Positions 34,636 to 43,420 of a stretch of DNA of 64,000 nt are shown one piece after another (the stretch's first letter is position 1; each line of letters opens with the position of its first letter). This DNA is from CAYSLU01 sp964431965 (GTDB taxonomy: Bacteria > Verrucomicrobiota > Kiritimatiellia > CAIKKV01 > CAYSLU01): contig CAYSLU010000010.1 in the NCBI GenBank assembly GCA_964431965.1, forward strand, positions 12,026 to 76,025, in the 5' to 3' direction. The notes under the pieces are model-generated. The model was given only the letters and a program-made list of their open reading frames with translations. It did no database searches and was not told the origin of the DNA. The position numbers and the translations under genes were made by a program.

Positions 34636-36947
34636 CCCACCCTCACGAGAGGCGGCTCATCGGGCTTCGGCCGGGCCTTCGCCTCATCGCCGTCCTGGCC
34701 GCGCTGGCGCTGATCGCCGGCGCCACGTGGCTGGCCGCGTACCGGGCCGACGGGGAACTCCGCGCCGACTTGCTTCAGCAGGCTCGCCTGGTCGCCATGT
34801 CCATCAACATGCAGGGGATGGCGCAGCCGAATCGCGCCGAGTCCGGCGTGGGCTCATCCGACTACCAGCGGGTCAAGGCGCAGCTCGCCCTCATCCGCCA
34901 TGCCAACCCCCGATGCCGCTTTCTCTATCTGATGAGCCGCCGCCCGGACGGCGTGATCGAATTCCTCGTGGATTCCGAGCCGATTGAGTCGAAAGACTAT
35001 TCCCCCCCCGGCCAAACCTACGATGAGGCGCCATCGGAGCTCCATCGCGTCTTCGTCGGCGGATACGATACGGTGAAGGGGCCCTATGCCGACCGCTGGG
35101 GCTCGTGGATCAGCGCCTTCATTCCGTTGCCCGGAGCGAACGCGCGTGGCGCTCGAACCGTTCTGGGGATGGATATCGATGCCGCCGGTTGGAGATGGGA
35201 CGTCGCCTCGCGCGCGGCTCTGCCGGCGGTCCTGGCCGCCATCGTGGTGCTCCTCGGACTGCTTACCGCAAGGCTCTACCGTACGGATCGCGACATTCGC
35301 GACCGGGACGCCGCACACCGGCGATCCGAAGACGCCATCCAGAAGGAGCGGGCCAACTTGCAGACCGTGCTCAATGCATCGCCCGTAGGCATGCTCGTGT
35401 TCGACGAGCATGAGGCCATCATGTTCGCGAACCCGGCGGCGGAGGGCATGTTCGCCAACCCCCTGGGGGACTTGATGGGCCGAAAGTGCGGGGATTTCCT
35501 CCGGTGCTTCAACCGGACGGCAACGGCCGGAGGCTGCGGGGCTTCGCCCAGCTGCCACGCCTGCGAGCTCTCCGCCGCCATCCGGGCCGTCCTCTTGGGG
35601 GCTCCCGACGCAACCGCGCAACAGGGCGAAGTTATGATCCATGTTCAGACCGCATCAGAGCCTCTGTGGCTCTCGTTCAAGGTCAGCGCCGCCGTCATGA
35701 GCGATCGTCGCTGCGCCGTCGTCGCGCTCGACAGCATTACGGAGCGAAAGAGGGCGGAGGAGCAGGTCCGGACGCTTCTCGTCGACAGCAACCACGCGAG
35801 GCTCGCGCTGCTGGGGATACTCGAGGACGAGATGAGGGCCGAGGCGGATCGCAAGCGCTTGGCAACCGCAATCGAGCAGGCGGCGGAGATCATCGTGGTC
35901 ACGGATGCCGCCGGCCGGATCCAGTACGGCAACCCGGCTTTCGAGGCCGTGACCGGCTACACGCGCAGCGAGACCGTCGGCCAGACGTCGCGCATCCTCA
36001 AGAGCGACGTGCAGGACGCCGAATTCTACCGCGACCTGTGGACGACCATCAGCAGCGGCCGGACGTGGCAGGGCCGCCTCGTCAACCGCAAGAAGGACGG
36101 CACGCACTACACCGAGGAAGCCACCATCTCCCCCGTGCACGACGCGACAGGGACCATCATCAACTATGTCGCCGTCAAGCGTGACCTCACCGACCATCTG
36201 AAGATGCAGGCCCAGCTCCTCCAGGCGCAGAAGCTCGAGGCCATCGGCACGCTGGCGGGCGGCGTCGCCCACGAGATCAACAACCCGATCATGGGCGTCA
36301 TGGGCTACGCGCAGCTGATCGTCGACCGGATCGGCCCCGACGACCCCGTCGCGGGCTTTGCGACCGAGATCATGCACGAGACCGAGCGCGTGGCCATGAT
36401 CGTCAAGAACCTGCTCTCCTTCGCCCGGCAGGACGGGGACACCCACGGGAGCCCGGCCCGCATGTGCGACATCGTCGGCGGCACGCTGTCCCTGGTCCGC
36501 ACGGTCCTCCGGCACGACCAGGTCAAGCTCGAGGTCGCCGTGTCGGACGACCTGCCCCGCGTCAAGTGCCGCAGCCAGCAGATCCAGCAGGTGCTGATGA
36601 ATCTGCTCACAAACGCGCGGGATGCGCTGAATCAGAAATATCCGCAACACGACCCGAACAAGCTGGTACGGATCGAGGCGCAGCAGCGGGAACACGGCGG
36701 CAGCCAGTGGATAAGACTGACCGTCGAGGATCGCGGGGCCGGCATCCCGGAGGGACTGCGCGAGCGCATCTTCGACCCGTTCTTCACCACCAAGCCGAGG
36801 GACAAGGGAACGGGCCTCGGGCTCTCCATCAGCCACGGGATTGCGAAGGATCACGCCGGGGCATTAACGGTCGAAAGCGAAGTCGGCCAGTGGACGCGCT
36901 TTCACCTCGACCTTCCGGTCGACCCAGGGGGGCCCCCCGATGCATGA
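34632..36947 (+). CDS. Membrane histidine kinase with periplasmic sensor and two PAS domains
   Basis: 771 residues. TM1 about 16-36, periplasmic sensor about 40-195 (SDYQRVKAQL, RCRFLYLMSRRPDG, YADRWGSWISAFIPL), TM2 about 196-216. PAS1 (about 240-375) has a Cys cluster, C286 to C311, with GGCGASPSCHACEL, which may bind a metal or sense redox. PAS2 is about 415-525. The kinase has LAGGVAHEINNPIMGVMGYAQL (acceptor H547), NLLTNARDAL, VEDRGAGIP, FDPFFTTK and GTGLGLSIS, so it looks active. The sensor region is paralogous to that of the next gene. It overlaps both neighbours. Confidence 0.92.
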   Translation: MTHPHERRLIGLRPGLRLIAVLAALALIAGATWLAAYRADGELRADLLQQARLVAMSINMQGMAQPNRAESGVGSSDYQRVKAQLALIRHANPRCRFLYLMSRRPDGVIEFLVDSEPIESKDYSPPGQTYDEAPSELHRVFVGGYDTVKGPYADRWGSWISAFIPLPGANARGARTVLGMDIDAAGWRWDVASRAALPAVLAAIVVLLGLLTARLYRTDRDIRDRDAAHRRSEDAIQKERANLQTVLNASPVGMLVFDEHEAIMFANPAAEGMFANPLGDLMGRKCGDFLRCFNRTATAGGCGASPSCHACELSAAIRAVLLGAPDATAQQGEVMIHVQTASEPLWLSFKVSAAVMSDRRCAVVALDSITERKRAEEQVRTLLVDSNHARLALLGILEDEMRAEADRKRLATAIEQAAEIIVVTDAAGRIQYGNPAFEAVTGYTRSETVGQTSRILKSDVQDAEFYRDLWTTISSGRTWQGRLVNRKKDGTHYTEEATISPVHDATGTIINYVAVKRDLTDHLKMQAQLLQAQKLEAIGTLAGGVAHEINNPIMGVMGYAQLIVDRIGPDDPVAGFATEIMHETERVAMIVKNLLSFARQDGDTHGSPARMCDIVGGTLSLVRTVLRHDQVKLEVAVSDDLPRVKCRSQQIQQVLMNLLTNARDALNQKYPQHDPNKLVRIEAQQREHGGSQWIRLTVEDRGAGIPEGLRERIFDPFFTTKPRDKGTGLGLSISHGIAKDHAGALTVESEVGQWTRFHLDLPVDPGGPPDA

Positions 36948-39579
36948 TAACGGCGCGAGCACGGGCGCGCAGACCGGCGGCCTCCGCGCAGGGGGGCTCC
37001 GGGGCGAGCGGCGCGGGGCGCTGCTCCTGTTTGCGGCGGTCGTGGCTCTGGGCGCCGGCATCACGTGGCAGACGGCGCGCCTGGCCGAACGGGACATGCG
37101 CGCACACCTGCTCATGGAAGCCCGGATGGTCGCGCAGGGGGTCGACGCCGGGCTCGTCCGGAATCTCTCCGGTTCGGAAGCCGATCTCACTCATCCGGAC
37201 TACCAGCGGCTCAAGGCGCAGCTGACGCGGGTCTGCACCGCGAACCCGGCCTGCCGCTTCATCTACCTCACGGGGCGGCGACCGGATGGGACCATCTTCT
37301 TCCTGGTCGACTCTGAGCCGCCGGATTCGAGGGACCACTCGCCTCCCGGTCAGTCATACGACGAGGCTCAGGACAGCTTCGTCGCCGTCTTCACGTCCGG
37401 CCAGCCGGCATCGGAAGGTCGCGTCGCGGACCGGTGGGGCGCGTGGGTCAGCGGCCTGGTCCCCATCCGGGCGCCCGGGACGCGAAGGGTCATGGCCGTG
37501 CTTGGAATGGACATCGACGCCCGCTACTGGACCCGGTCCATTGCTGAGCGGTGCATCGCGCCGCTCTCGGTCACGGCCCTCATCCTGCTGCTGCTCTCGC
37601 TGTTCGTCCTCATACACAACCGCACCGCCCGCGAGGCGCAGCATCAGGCGGTATCCGCTACGGCCCTGCGCGAGAGCCGCGAGCAGCTGCAGACCATTCT
37701 CGATACGGTCCAGACCGGCGTTATCATCATCGAGGCCGAGACCCGGACCATCACCGACGCCAATCCGGCGGCGTTGGCCTTGATCGGCGCCCCTCGCGAG
37801 ACGGTCATCGGGCAAGTCTGCCACCAGTTCATATGCCCGGCCGATCAGGGCCGATGCCCGGTCATGGATCTCGGCCAGACGGTGGACTGCTCGGAGCGCC
37901 GCCTGCTCACTGCCGGCGGGCGGACGATTCCGATCCTCAAGACCGTCAGCCCCCTGACGCTCGACGGGCGGAAGCACCTGATCGAGAGCTTCGTGGATGT
38001 CTCGGCGCTCAAGCAGAAGGAAGCCGAACTCCGAAGGAGCGAGGATCTGCTCAATGAAGTCGGAGCACTCGCCGCGGTCGGCGGCTGGGAACTCGACGTA
38101 TCGACCGGGCATGTGCGGTGGACGAGGGAGACGTATCGCATTCACGAAGTGCCCGAGGGCACGCCGATCGACCTGTCCAACGCGATCCGCTTCTACGATG
38201 CGCCCGCGCGGGACACGCTGGCGGCGGCCATCAAGCGTGCCATCGAGACCGGGGAGTCCTTCGACCTGGAGATGCCCTTCACCAGCGCGAAGGGGCGGCC
38301 CCTCTGGACGCACGCCATGGGTCGCGCGGTCACGGCGCACGGCACCGTCGTACAGATCACGGGCACCTTTCAGGACATCACCGGGCGTCGGCAGGTCGAG
38401 GAAGAACTGCGCGCCTCGCGGGAGAAGTTCAGGAGCATCGTCGACAACATCGGCATCGGGGTGGCCCTCATCAGCCCGAGGCTGGAGATCCTGGAGCTCA
38501 ACCGGCAGATGCGAGCGTGGTTCCCCGGCGCGGAACCCGGGAGCGGTGTCCTCTGCCACGCCCGTTTCCGCTCCCCGCCCCGGTCAGAGCCGTGCACCCA
38601 CTGCCCGACCATCGGAACTCTGGCTGACGGGCTCGTGCACGAAGCGCTCGCGGAGGCATCCGACGGCACGTGCGCACGCCGCTTCCGCATCGTATCCTCC
38701 CCCATCATGAACTCGGAGGGGCAGGTGACCGCCGCCATCGAGATGGTCGACGATATCACCGAGCGCACAGAGATGGCGGCGCAGCTTCACCAGCAGCAGA
38801 AGCTGGCCTCGGTCGGGACCCTGGCCCGCGGGATGGCCCATGAGATCAACAACCCCATCATGGGCATCATGAACTACGCCCAGCTCGTCAAGGACGCGGC
38901 GCGCGGCCAGCCCCCGCTCGCCGAGTTTGCCGAGGAGATCATCGCCGAGGGACACCGGATAGCCCGCATGACACACAGCCTGCTGAGCTTCACGCAGCAG
39001 CAGGACGCGCCGCCCCTTGCCCCCGCGGCCATGCGCGATGTCGCGGCTTCCGTTCTGCCGCTCGTCGCCAAGACGGCGAGAGACGGCGGCATTGACCTCT
39101 CCAGCGACATTCCCGCGGGCCTGCCGCCTATTGCCTGCCGCCGGGCGCAAATCGGCTACGTCATGATGGCCCTGCTCCGGAACGCCCTCGAAGCGCAGGG
39201 CGCCCACGCGGCCGGAGACGCAGCGACCCGGCCACGGGCAGATGGAGCTCCCTCGGACCACACGGACGCCGGCCCGACTGGCGGAGGAGCCTCCCGGGCT
39301 ATCCGCCTGAGCGCCCGGCGGTTCGACGGCCCGGGGCAATCGCGGGTACGCCTGACGGTCGATGACAACGGGGCCGGCATACCGGCGGGCATCCGGAGCC
39401 GCGTGTTCGATCCCTTCTTCACCACGAAAGATCGTACGAGGCACTCGGGGCTCGGCCTCTGGATCAGCCGGTCTATCGTCCAGGAGCACGGCGGCGAACT
39501 GTCGATCGAGAGCGAGGCCGGGCTGTGGACGCGGGTTCACGTGGACCTGCCGATTCCGATATCCGAGAAAGCACTATGA
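36940..39579 (+). CDS. Membrane histidine kinase with periplasmic sensor and three PAS domains
   Basis: 879 residues. TM1 about 26-48, periplasmic domain about 49-205 (PDYQRLKAQL, CRFIYLTGRRPDG, VADRWGAWVSGLVPI), TM2 about 205-227. PAS1 (about 250-365) contains CHQFICPADQGRCPV, PAS2 is about 370-490, and PAS3 (about 495-610) contains LCHARFRSPPRSEPCTHCPT, so two PAS domains are Cys-rich. The kinase has ARGMAHEINNPIMGIMNYAQL (acceptor H634), LLRNALEAQ, VDDNGAGIP, FDPFFTTK and SGLGLWIS. About 35 extra polar residues interrupt the ATPase domain after the N box. The periplasmic domain and kinase core match the previous gene closely enough to indicate duplication. Confidence 0.92.
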   Translation: MHDNGASTGAQTGGLRAGGLRGERRGALLLFAAVVALGAGITWQTARLAERDMRAHLLMEARMVAQGVDAGLVRNLSGSEADLTHPDYQRLKAQLTRVCTANPACRFIYLTGRRPDGTIFFLVDSEPPDSRDHSPPGQSYDEAQDSFVAVFTSGQPASEGRVADRWGAWVSGLVPIRAPGTRRVMAVLGMDIDARYWTRSIAERCIAPLSVTALILLLLSLFVLIHNRTAREAQHQAVSATALRESREQLQTILDTVQTGVIIIEAETRTITDANPAALALIGAPRETVIGQVCHQFICPADQGRCPVMDLGQTVDCSERRLLTAGGRTIPILKTVSPLTLDGRKHLIESFVDVSALKQKEAELRRSEDLLNEVGALAAVGGWELDVSTGHVRWTRETYRIHEVPEGTPIDLSNAIRFYDAPARDTLAAAIKRAIETGESFDLEMPFTSAKGRPLWTHAMGRAVTAHGTVVQITGTFQDITGRRQVEEELRASREKFRSIVDNIGIGVALISPRLEILELNRQMRAWFPGAEPGSGVLCHARFRSPPRSEPCTHCPTIGTLADGLVHEALAEASDGTCARRFRIVSSPIMNSEGQVTAAIEMVDDITERTEMAAQLHQQQKLASVGTLARGMAHEINNPIMGIMNYAQLVKDAARGQPPLAEFAEEIIAEGHRIARMTHSLLSFTQQQDAPPLAPAAMRDVAASVLPLVAKTARDGGIDLSSDIPAGLPPIACRRAQIGYVMMALLRNALEAQGAHAAGDAATRPRADGAPSDHTDAGPTGGGASRAIRLSARRFDGPGQSRVRLTVDDNGAGIPAGIRSRVFDPFFTTKDRTRHSGLGLWISRSIVQEHGGELSIESEAGLWTRVHVDLPIPISEKAL

Positions 39580-41297
39580 GCACTGACACACAGGACTCGA
39601 TCGACGCGCGCCCGGAGACCGCCGTGGCCCGCGTCCTCGTCGTCGACGACGAGCGCAACATCCGCCTGACGCTCCGCGCGTTCCTTCAGGACCAGCGGTA
39701 TGAGGTGGCGCTCGCGGAGGATGCGGATCAGGCCCTCGCCTTGCTGGCGCAGTCCTCATGGGATGTCGTCCTGACAGATATGGTCCTCCCGGGCCTGTCC
39801 GGGCTGGACCTGCTCAAGGCCATCCGGGTAGCGGCCCCGGACGTTCAGGTGATCATGATGACCGGCGAGCCGACGGTGGAGACGGCGGCGGAAGCGGTCC
39901 GGGCCGGCGCGCGCGACTACCTGGTCAAGCCCGTCGCCAAGAACGCCATCGTGCGCTCTGTCGCCATGGCCGCACAGATGAAGCAGATCGAGGATGAGAA
40001 GCGACGCTTGCAGCGCGAGAACCGCCAGTATCAGGACAACCTCGAGCGGCTGGTGGCCGACCGCACGCAGGCGCTTCAGGATTCGAATCAGCGGCTCGAG
40101 GCGGCCCTGGTCGAGACACGTCGATCCCAGGATGAGCTCATCAAGCAGGAGCGGCTAAGCGCCCTGGGCCAGATGGTCAGCGGCATAGCCCACGACTTCA
40201 ACAACGCCCTCATGCCCATCGTCGGACTCTCGAGCTTCTTCCTCTCGAACCCCGACGCCGTGAACAACCCCGATCCGTTCCGGGCCGATATGGAGGCTAT
40301 TCAGAAGTCCGCGGCGGCTGCCGCGGAAGTCGTGCGGCGGCTGCGCGAGTTCTACCGGCCGGACGACGCGCTGGGCACCACAGACGTGGACCTCGCCAAG
40401 CTTGTCGAGCACGTGATCCTCCTCACCGAGCCGGCGTGGAAGGTGCAGGCCGAAGCGGAGGGCCGCGATATCCGTGTCACGAGCTCCATCGGGGCCTTTC
40501 CGCCCATTCCGGCCAACGAACCCCGGCTGCGCGAGGCTCTTGTGAACCTGGTGCTGAACGCGGTCGACGCCATGCCGCAAGGCGGCGACGTCTGCATCGG
40601 CGCCGAGCGCAGCGAGGAGAGCGTCACCCTCCGGGTCAGCGACACCGGCGTCGGCATGCCCGACGACGTGCGCAAGCGGTGCTTCGAGCCCTTCTTCACC
40701 ACCAAGGGCAAGCGCGGCAGCGGCCTCGGACTGGCGATGGTGTACGGCATCGTGACCCGGCATGGCGGTCAGATCAGCGTTGAGTCGCAGGTGGATCGGG
40801 GCACGACCTTCGTCATCCGGCTGCCGTTGACGCACCGCGAGCCGAAGGAGCCGGCACGGGCACCGGAACCGAGGGCCTGCGAGCCTCCCCCTCCGCTCAA
40901 GGTCCTGGTGGTGGACGACGAGGAGTGGGCGCGGGTCCTCATCAAGCGATTCCTTGGACTGAAGGGGCATGAGGTGTTCGTCGTCGCCGCCGGGCAGGAG
41001 GCGTTGGAGACCTTCCGACGGCAGCCGGTCGACCTCGTCATCACGGACCGCGCGATCCCGGACATGAGCGGCGACCGGATCGCCTCCGAGATCAAGCGGC
41101 TCTCGCCCACTACGCCCATCATCATGCTGACCGGCTTCGGCGACATCATGGACGTGCGGAAGGAGAGACCCGACGGGGTGGACTGCGTGCTCGGGAAGCC
41201 CGTGACGCCCGATCAGCTCCATGAGGCGATCGCCCGCACGATCAGCCGCGGAACCGCAAGCGCGCCCGTCGAAGCCGCAGGGAAAGGAGCCGAATGA
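39576..41297 (+). CDS. Hybrid kinase: receiver, histidine kinase, receiver
   Basis: 573 residues, soluble. REC1 (18-135): VLVVDDERN, VLTDMVLPGLSG, MMTGEPT, DYLVKPV. A coiled coil follows (RENRQYQDNLERLVADRTQAL). The kinase has SGIAHDFNNALMPI (acceptor H206), NLVLNAVDAMP, VSDTGVGMP, FEPFFTTKG and GSGLGLAMV. REC2 (about 441-565): VLVVDDEEW, VITDRAIPDMSG, MLTGFGD, VLGKPVTP. It could accept phosphate at REC1 and pass it on through its own C-terminal receiver, so it can sit in the middle of a relay. REC1 resembles that of the minus-strand hybrid at 43421-44626, including the GARDYL/GASDYL segment. Confidence 0.92.
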   Translation: MSTDTQDSIDARPETAVARVLVVDDERNIRLTLRAFLQDQRYEVALAEDADQALALLAQSSWDVVLTDMVLPGLSGLDLLKAIRVAAPDVQVIMMTGEPTVETAAEAVRAGARDYLVKPVAKNAIVRSVAMAAQMKQIEDEKRRLQRENRQYQDNLERLVADRTQALQDSNQRLEAALVETRRSQDELIKQERLSALGQMVSGIAHDFNNALMPIVGLSSFFLSNPDAVNNPDPFRADMEAIQKSAAAAAEVVRRLREFYRPDDALGTTDVDLAKLVEHVILLTEPAWKVQAEAEGRDIRVTSSIGAFPPIPANEPRLREALVNLVLNAVDAMPQGGDVCIGAERSEESVTLRVSDTGVGMPDDVRKRCFEPFFTTKGKRGSGLGLAMVYGIVTRHGGQISVESQVDRGTTFVIRLPLTHREPKEPARAPEPRACEPPPPLKVLVVDDEEWARVLIKRFLGLKGHEVFVVAAGQEALETFRRQPVDLVITDRAIPDMSGDRIASEIKRLSPTTPIIMLTGFGDIMDVRKERPDGVDCVLGKPVTPDQLHEAIARTISRGTASAPVEAAGKGAE

Positions 41298-42616
41298 TCT
41301 TCAGCCTGTCCAGCGATCGCGCCCGGCGCCGCGAAGTCCAGTGCTTCTGGGCCGGCATCGTGACCGCAATAGCGGTCGCGGCATACCGGATCCACCTGAC
41401 CGTGGCCGGCCTGCTCCGGGACGGCCTCACCCTTCGCGTGTCCGTGGATACGTGGACAACCAACGGCTTCATCCTGTGGTCGCTCACGCTCTTCGTGCTG
41501 GCCTGGCTGTTCTGGAGAGATGCGCGACGCCGCCAGGACGAGCTGGCCACGGTCGTTCGGAGCATCATCCCGGACGTCCTGCTGGTGACCGACGCGTCCG
41601 GGAAAGTCGGGATGTGCAACCCAGCCGTGAGCGCCATGTTCGGCTACGAGCCGGAGGAGGTGCTGCAGCGCACAGCCGACCAGTTCCTGCAGGACCGGCC
41701 TGCGACCGGCGCCGAGCACGAAGTCTACGCGCACCTGCGCCGGGCGGGGTATGTGGTCCGATCGGCCACGGGCATCCGCAAAGACGGGGCCCGGTTCCCG
41801 GCGGAAACCACGACGGCCCGACTGATCGAGCAGAACGGCGCGGTGACGCTCGTCCGGGACATCACGGAACGTCGGCGCGTCGAGCAGCTGAGGGAGAACC
41901 TGACGCACATGCTGGTCCACGACCTGCGCAATCCGCTGTTCGGCATCAGCGGCAACCTGCTCCTGGTGTCGAGTCTGTCCAAGGACCTGTCGGATGACGC
42001 GCGCACCTCGCTCCGGGTTGCGCTCGACTTTGTCCAGGATATGGGCGACATGCTCCGATGCCTGGTGGACGTAACCCACCTGGAAGCCGGCGAGTGGCCC
42101 CTTCGTCCGGCGGAGTGCGACGTCGGCGAGCTGGTGGACCACGCGCTGGCGGCGCTGGCGGCGCTGACGCGCGAGAAGCGACACACGGTGGTGTGGTCGC
42201 GCTCGCCGGTCCCGGCTTGTTGCGACGCCGAGCTGATCGAACGGGTCGCGCTGAACCTGCTGCGAAACGCCGTCGAAGCCACCGCCTCCGGCGGGCGGAT
42301 CGAGGTCCGGGCCGAGCGATCGGGCGACACCCTGAGGGTCTCGGTCATCGACAACGGGCCGGGCATCGCGCCGGAATTCCAGACTCTGATCTTCGAGAAG
42401 TTCGGCAAGACGCCGGAGGGCCGGAAGGTGAAGCGGCGCTCGTCCGGACTCGGCCTGATCTTCTGCAAGCTGGCGGTTGAAGCCCACGGAGGTACTATCG
42501 GTGTGAATAGCGACACGGACCAAGGCAGCACCTTCTGGTTCGAGTTGCCGGTCGGTCGAGACGGATCCAGCCAGTTGCCAGCGGACAATCGCGAACCGGA
42601 TGGGAGCCCCACATGA
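41294..42616 (+). CDS. Membrane histidine kinase with one PAS domain
   Basis: 440 residues after GGAAAGGAG. Two membrane helices (about 17-40 and 54-74) with only a short loop between them suggest membrane or cytoplasmic sensing. The PAS domain is about 80-197 (RSIIPDVLLVTDASGKV, DITERRRVEQL). The kinase has THMLVHDLRNPLFGI (acceptor H209), NLLRNAVEAT, VIDNGPGIAP, FEKFGKTPEG and SSGLGLIFC. The F-box FEKF and HDLRNPL put it near kinases of the cyanobacterial and delta-proteobacterial HisKA group. It overlaps both neighbours by ATGA. Confidence 0.9.
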   Translation: MIFSLSSDRARRREVQCFWAGIVTAIAVAAYRIHLTVAGLLRDGLTLRVSVDTWTTNGFILWSLTLFVLAWLFWRDARRRQDELATVVRSIIPDVLLVTDASGKVGMCNPAVSAMFGYEPEEVLQRTADQFLQDRPATGAEHEVYAHLRRAGYVVRSATGIRKDGARFPAETTTARLIEQNGAVTLVRDITERRRVEQLRENLTHMLVHDLRNPLFGISGNLLLVSSLSKDLSDDARTSLRVALDFVQDMGDMLRCLVDVTHLEAGEWPLRPAECDVGELVDHALAALAALTREKRHTVVWSRSPVPACCDAELIERVALNLLRNAVEATASGGRIEVRAERSGDTLRVSVIDNGPGIAPEFQTLIFEKFGKTPEGRKVKRRSSGLGLIFCKLAVEAHGGTIGVNSDTDQGSTFWFELPVGRDGSSQLPADNREPDGSPT

Positions 42617-43392
42617 ACAGGATCATGATCGTTGACGATGACGTACGCCTTCTGGACACCATGCGCCGGATGCTTCAGGCCACGGGGCTGTATGAGGTGA
42701 TGACCGAGGACAGCGGACAGCGCGCCTTGGCGGCCGCGGCCACGTTCAAGCCGGACCTGATCATCCTGGACATGAACATGCCCGGGATGGGGGGCCTCGA
42801 GTTCATCAAGGGCATCGCCACCCCGGAAGGCCCCCTGACCTACCCCGTTCTGGTCATGACCAGCCGCGCCAACATGGCCAGGTTTTTCGACGACGTGCCC
42901 GTCGATGGCTTCATGCCCAAACCGTGCGAGCCCGACCGGCTTTGCGCCGAAGTCGCCCGCATCATCGCGCTGCGTCGGGCGTCGGAGCCGGATCCGCTGC
43001 CGGCCCGCGCGACGGACGTGGCGCAGAAGCGGGTGCTCGTCGGCGAAGACGACCCGGAGGTGGGCGAGCGGCTGACGGATATCTTCACCCGGGCGGGGTA
43101 TGCCGTTCACTGCGTGCCCCACGGCCCGGGCATCCTCGGGGAGGCGATCGTGCAGCGGCCGGCCGTGATCCTCGTCAAGCTCATCTTGACCAGCCTGAAC
43201 GGCGACGCCGTGGCCCGCATGCTGAAGGAAATGCCAAACACCAAGGACATACCGGTCGTTCTGTACAACCAGGGGCCGAGCCGCGTGGACGCCGCGCGGT
43301 TCGCGGCACCGCAGTCCGGCATCCGGAAGTACATCGAGACCGACAACGCGCAGGTTCTCCTCGCCGCGGTATCCGGCATTCTGGACGCCTGA
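42613..43392 (+). CDS. Tandem receiver protein, second receiver degenerate
   Basis: 259 residues. REC1 (3-120): IMIVDDDVRLL, LIILDMNMPGMGG (phospho-acceptor D53), VMTSRAN, GFMPKPCEP, all intact. REC2 (about 137-258) keeps the acidic start (VLVGEDDPEVG), but its phospho-acceptor position reads VILVKLIL, with Lys (K189) instead of Asp. The Thr/Ser position is VLYNQG, and the Lys motif is KYIETDN without the Pro. REC2 should therefore not be phosphorylated and may serve for binding. There is no output domain. It is the last + strand gene of the array and converges on the minus-strand hybrid kinase. Confidence 0.88.
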   Translation: MNRIMIVDDDVRLLDTMRRMLQATGLYEVMTEDSGQRALAAAATFKPDLIILDMNMPGMGGLEFIKGIATPEGPLTYPVLVMTSRANMARFFDDVPVDGFMPKPCEPDRLCAEVARIIALRRASEPDPLPARATDVAQKRVLVGEDDPEVGERLTDIFTRAGYAVHCVPHGPGILGEAIVQRPAVILVKLILTSLNGDAVARMLKEMPNTKDIPVVLYNQGPSRVDAARFAAPQSGIRKYIETDNAQVLLAAVSGILDA

Positions 43393-43420
43393 TGCCGACG
43401 CGAGCCCGCCCCCGCTCCCG

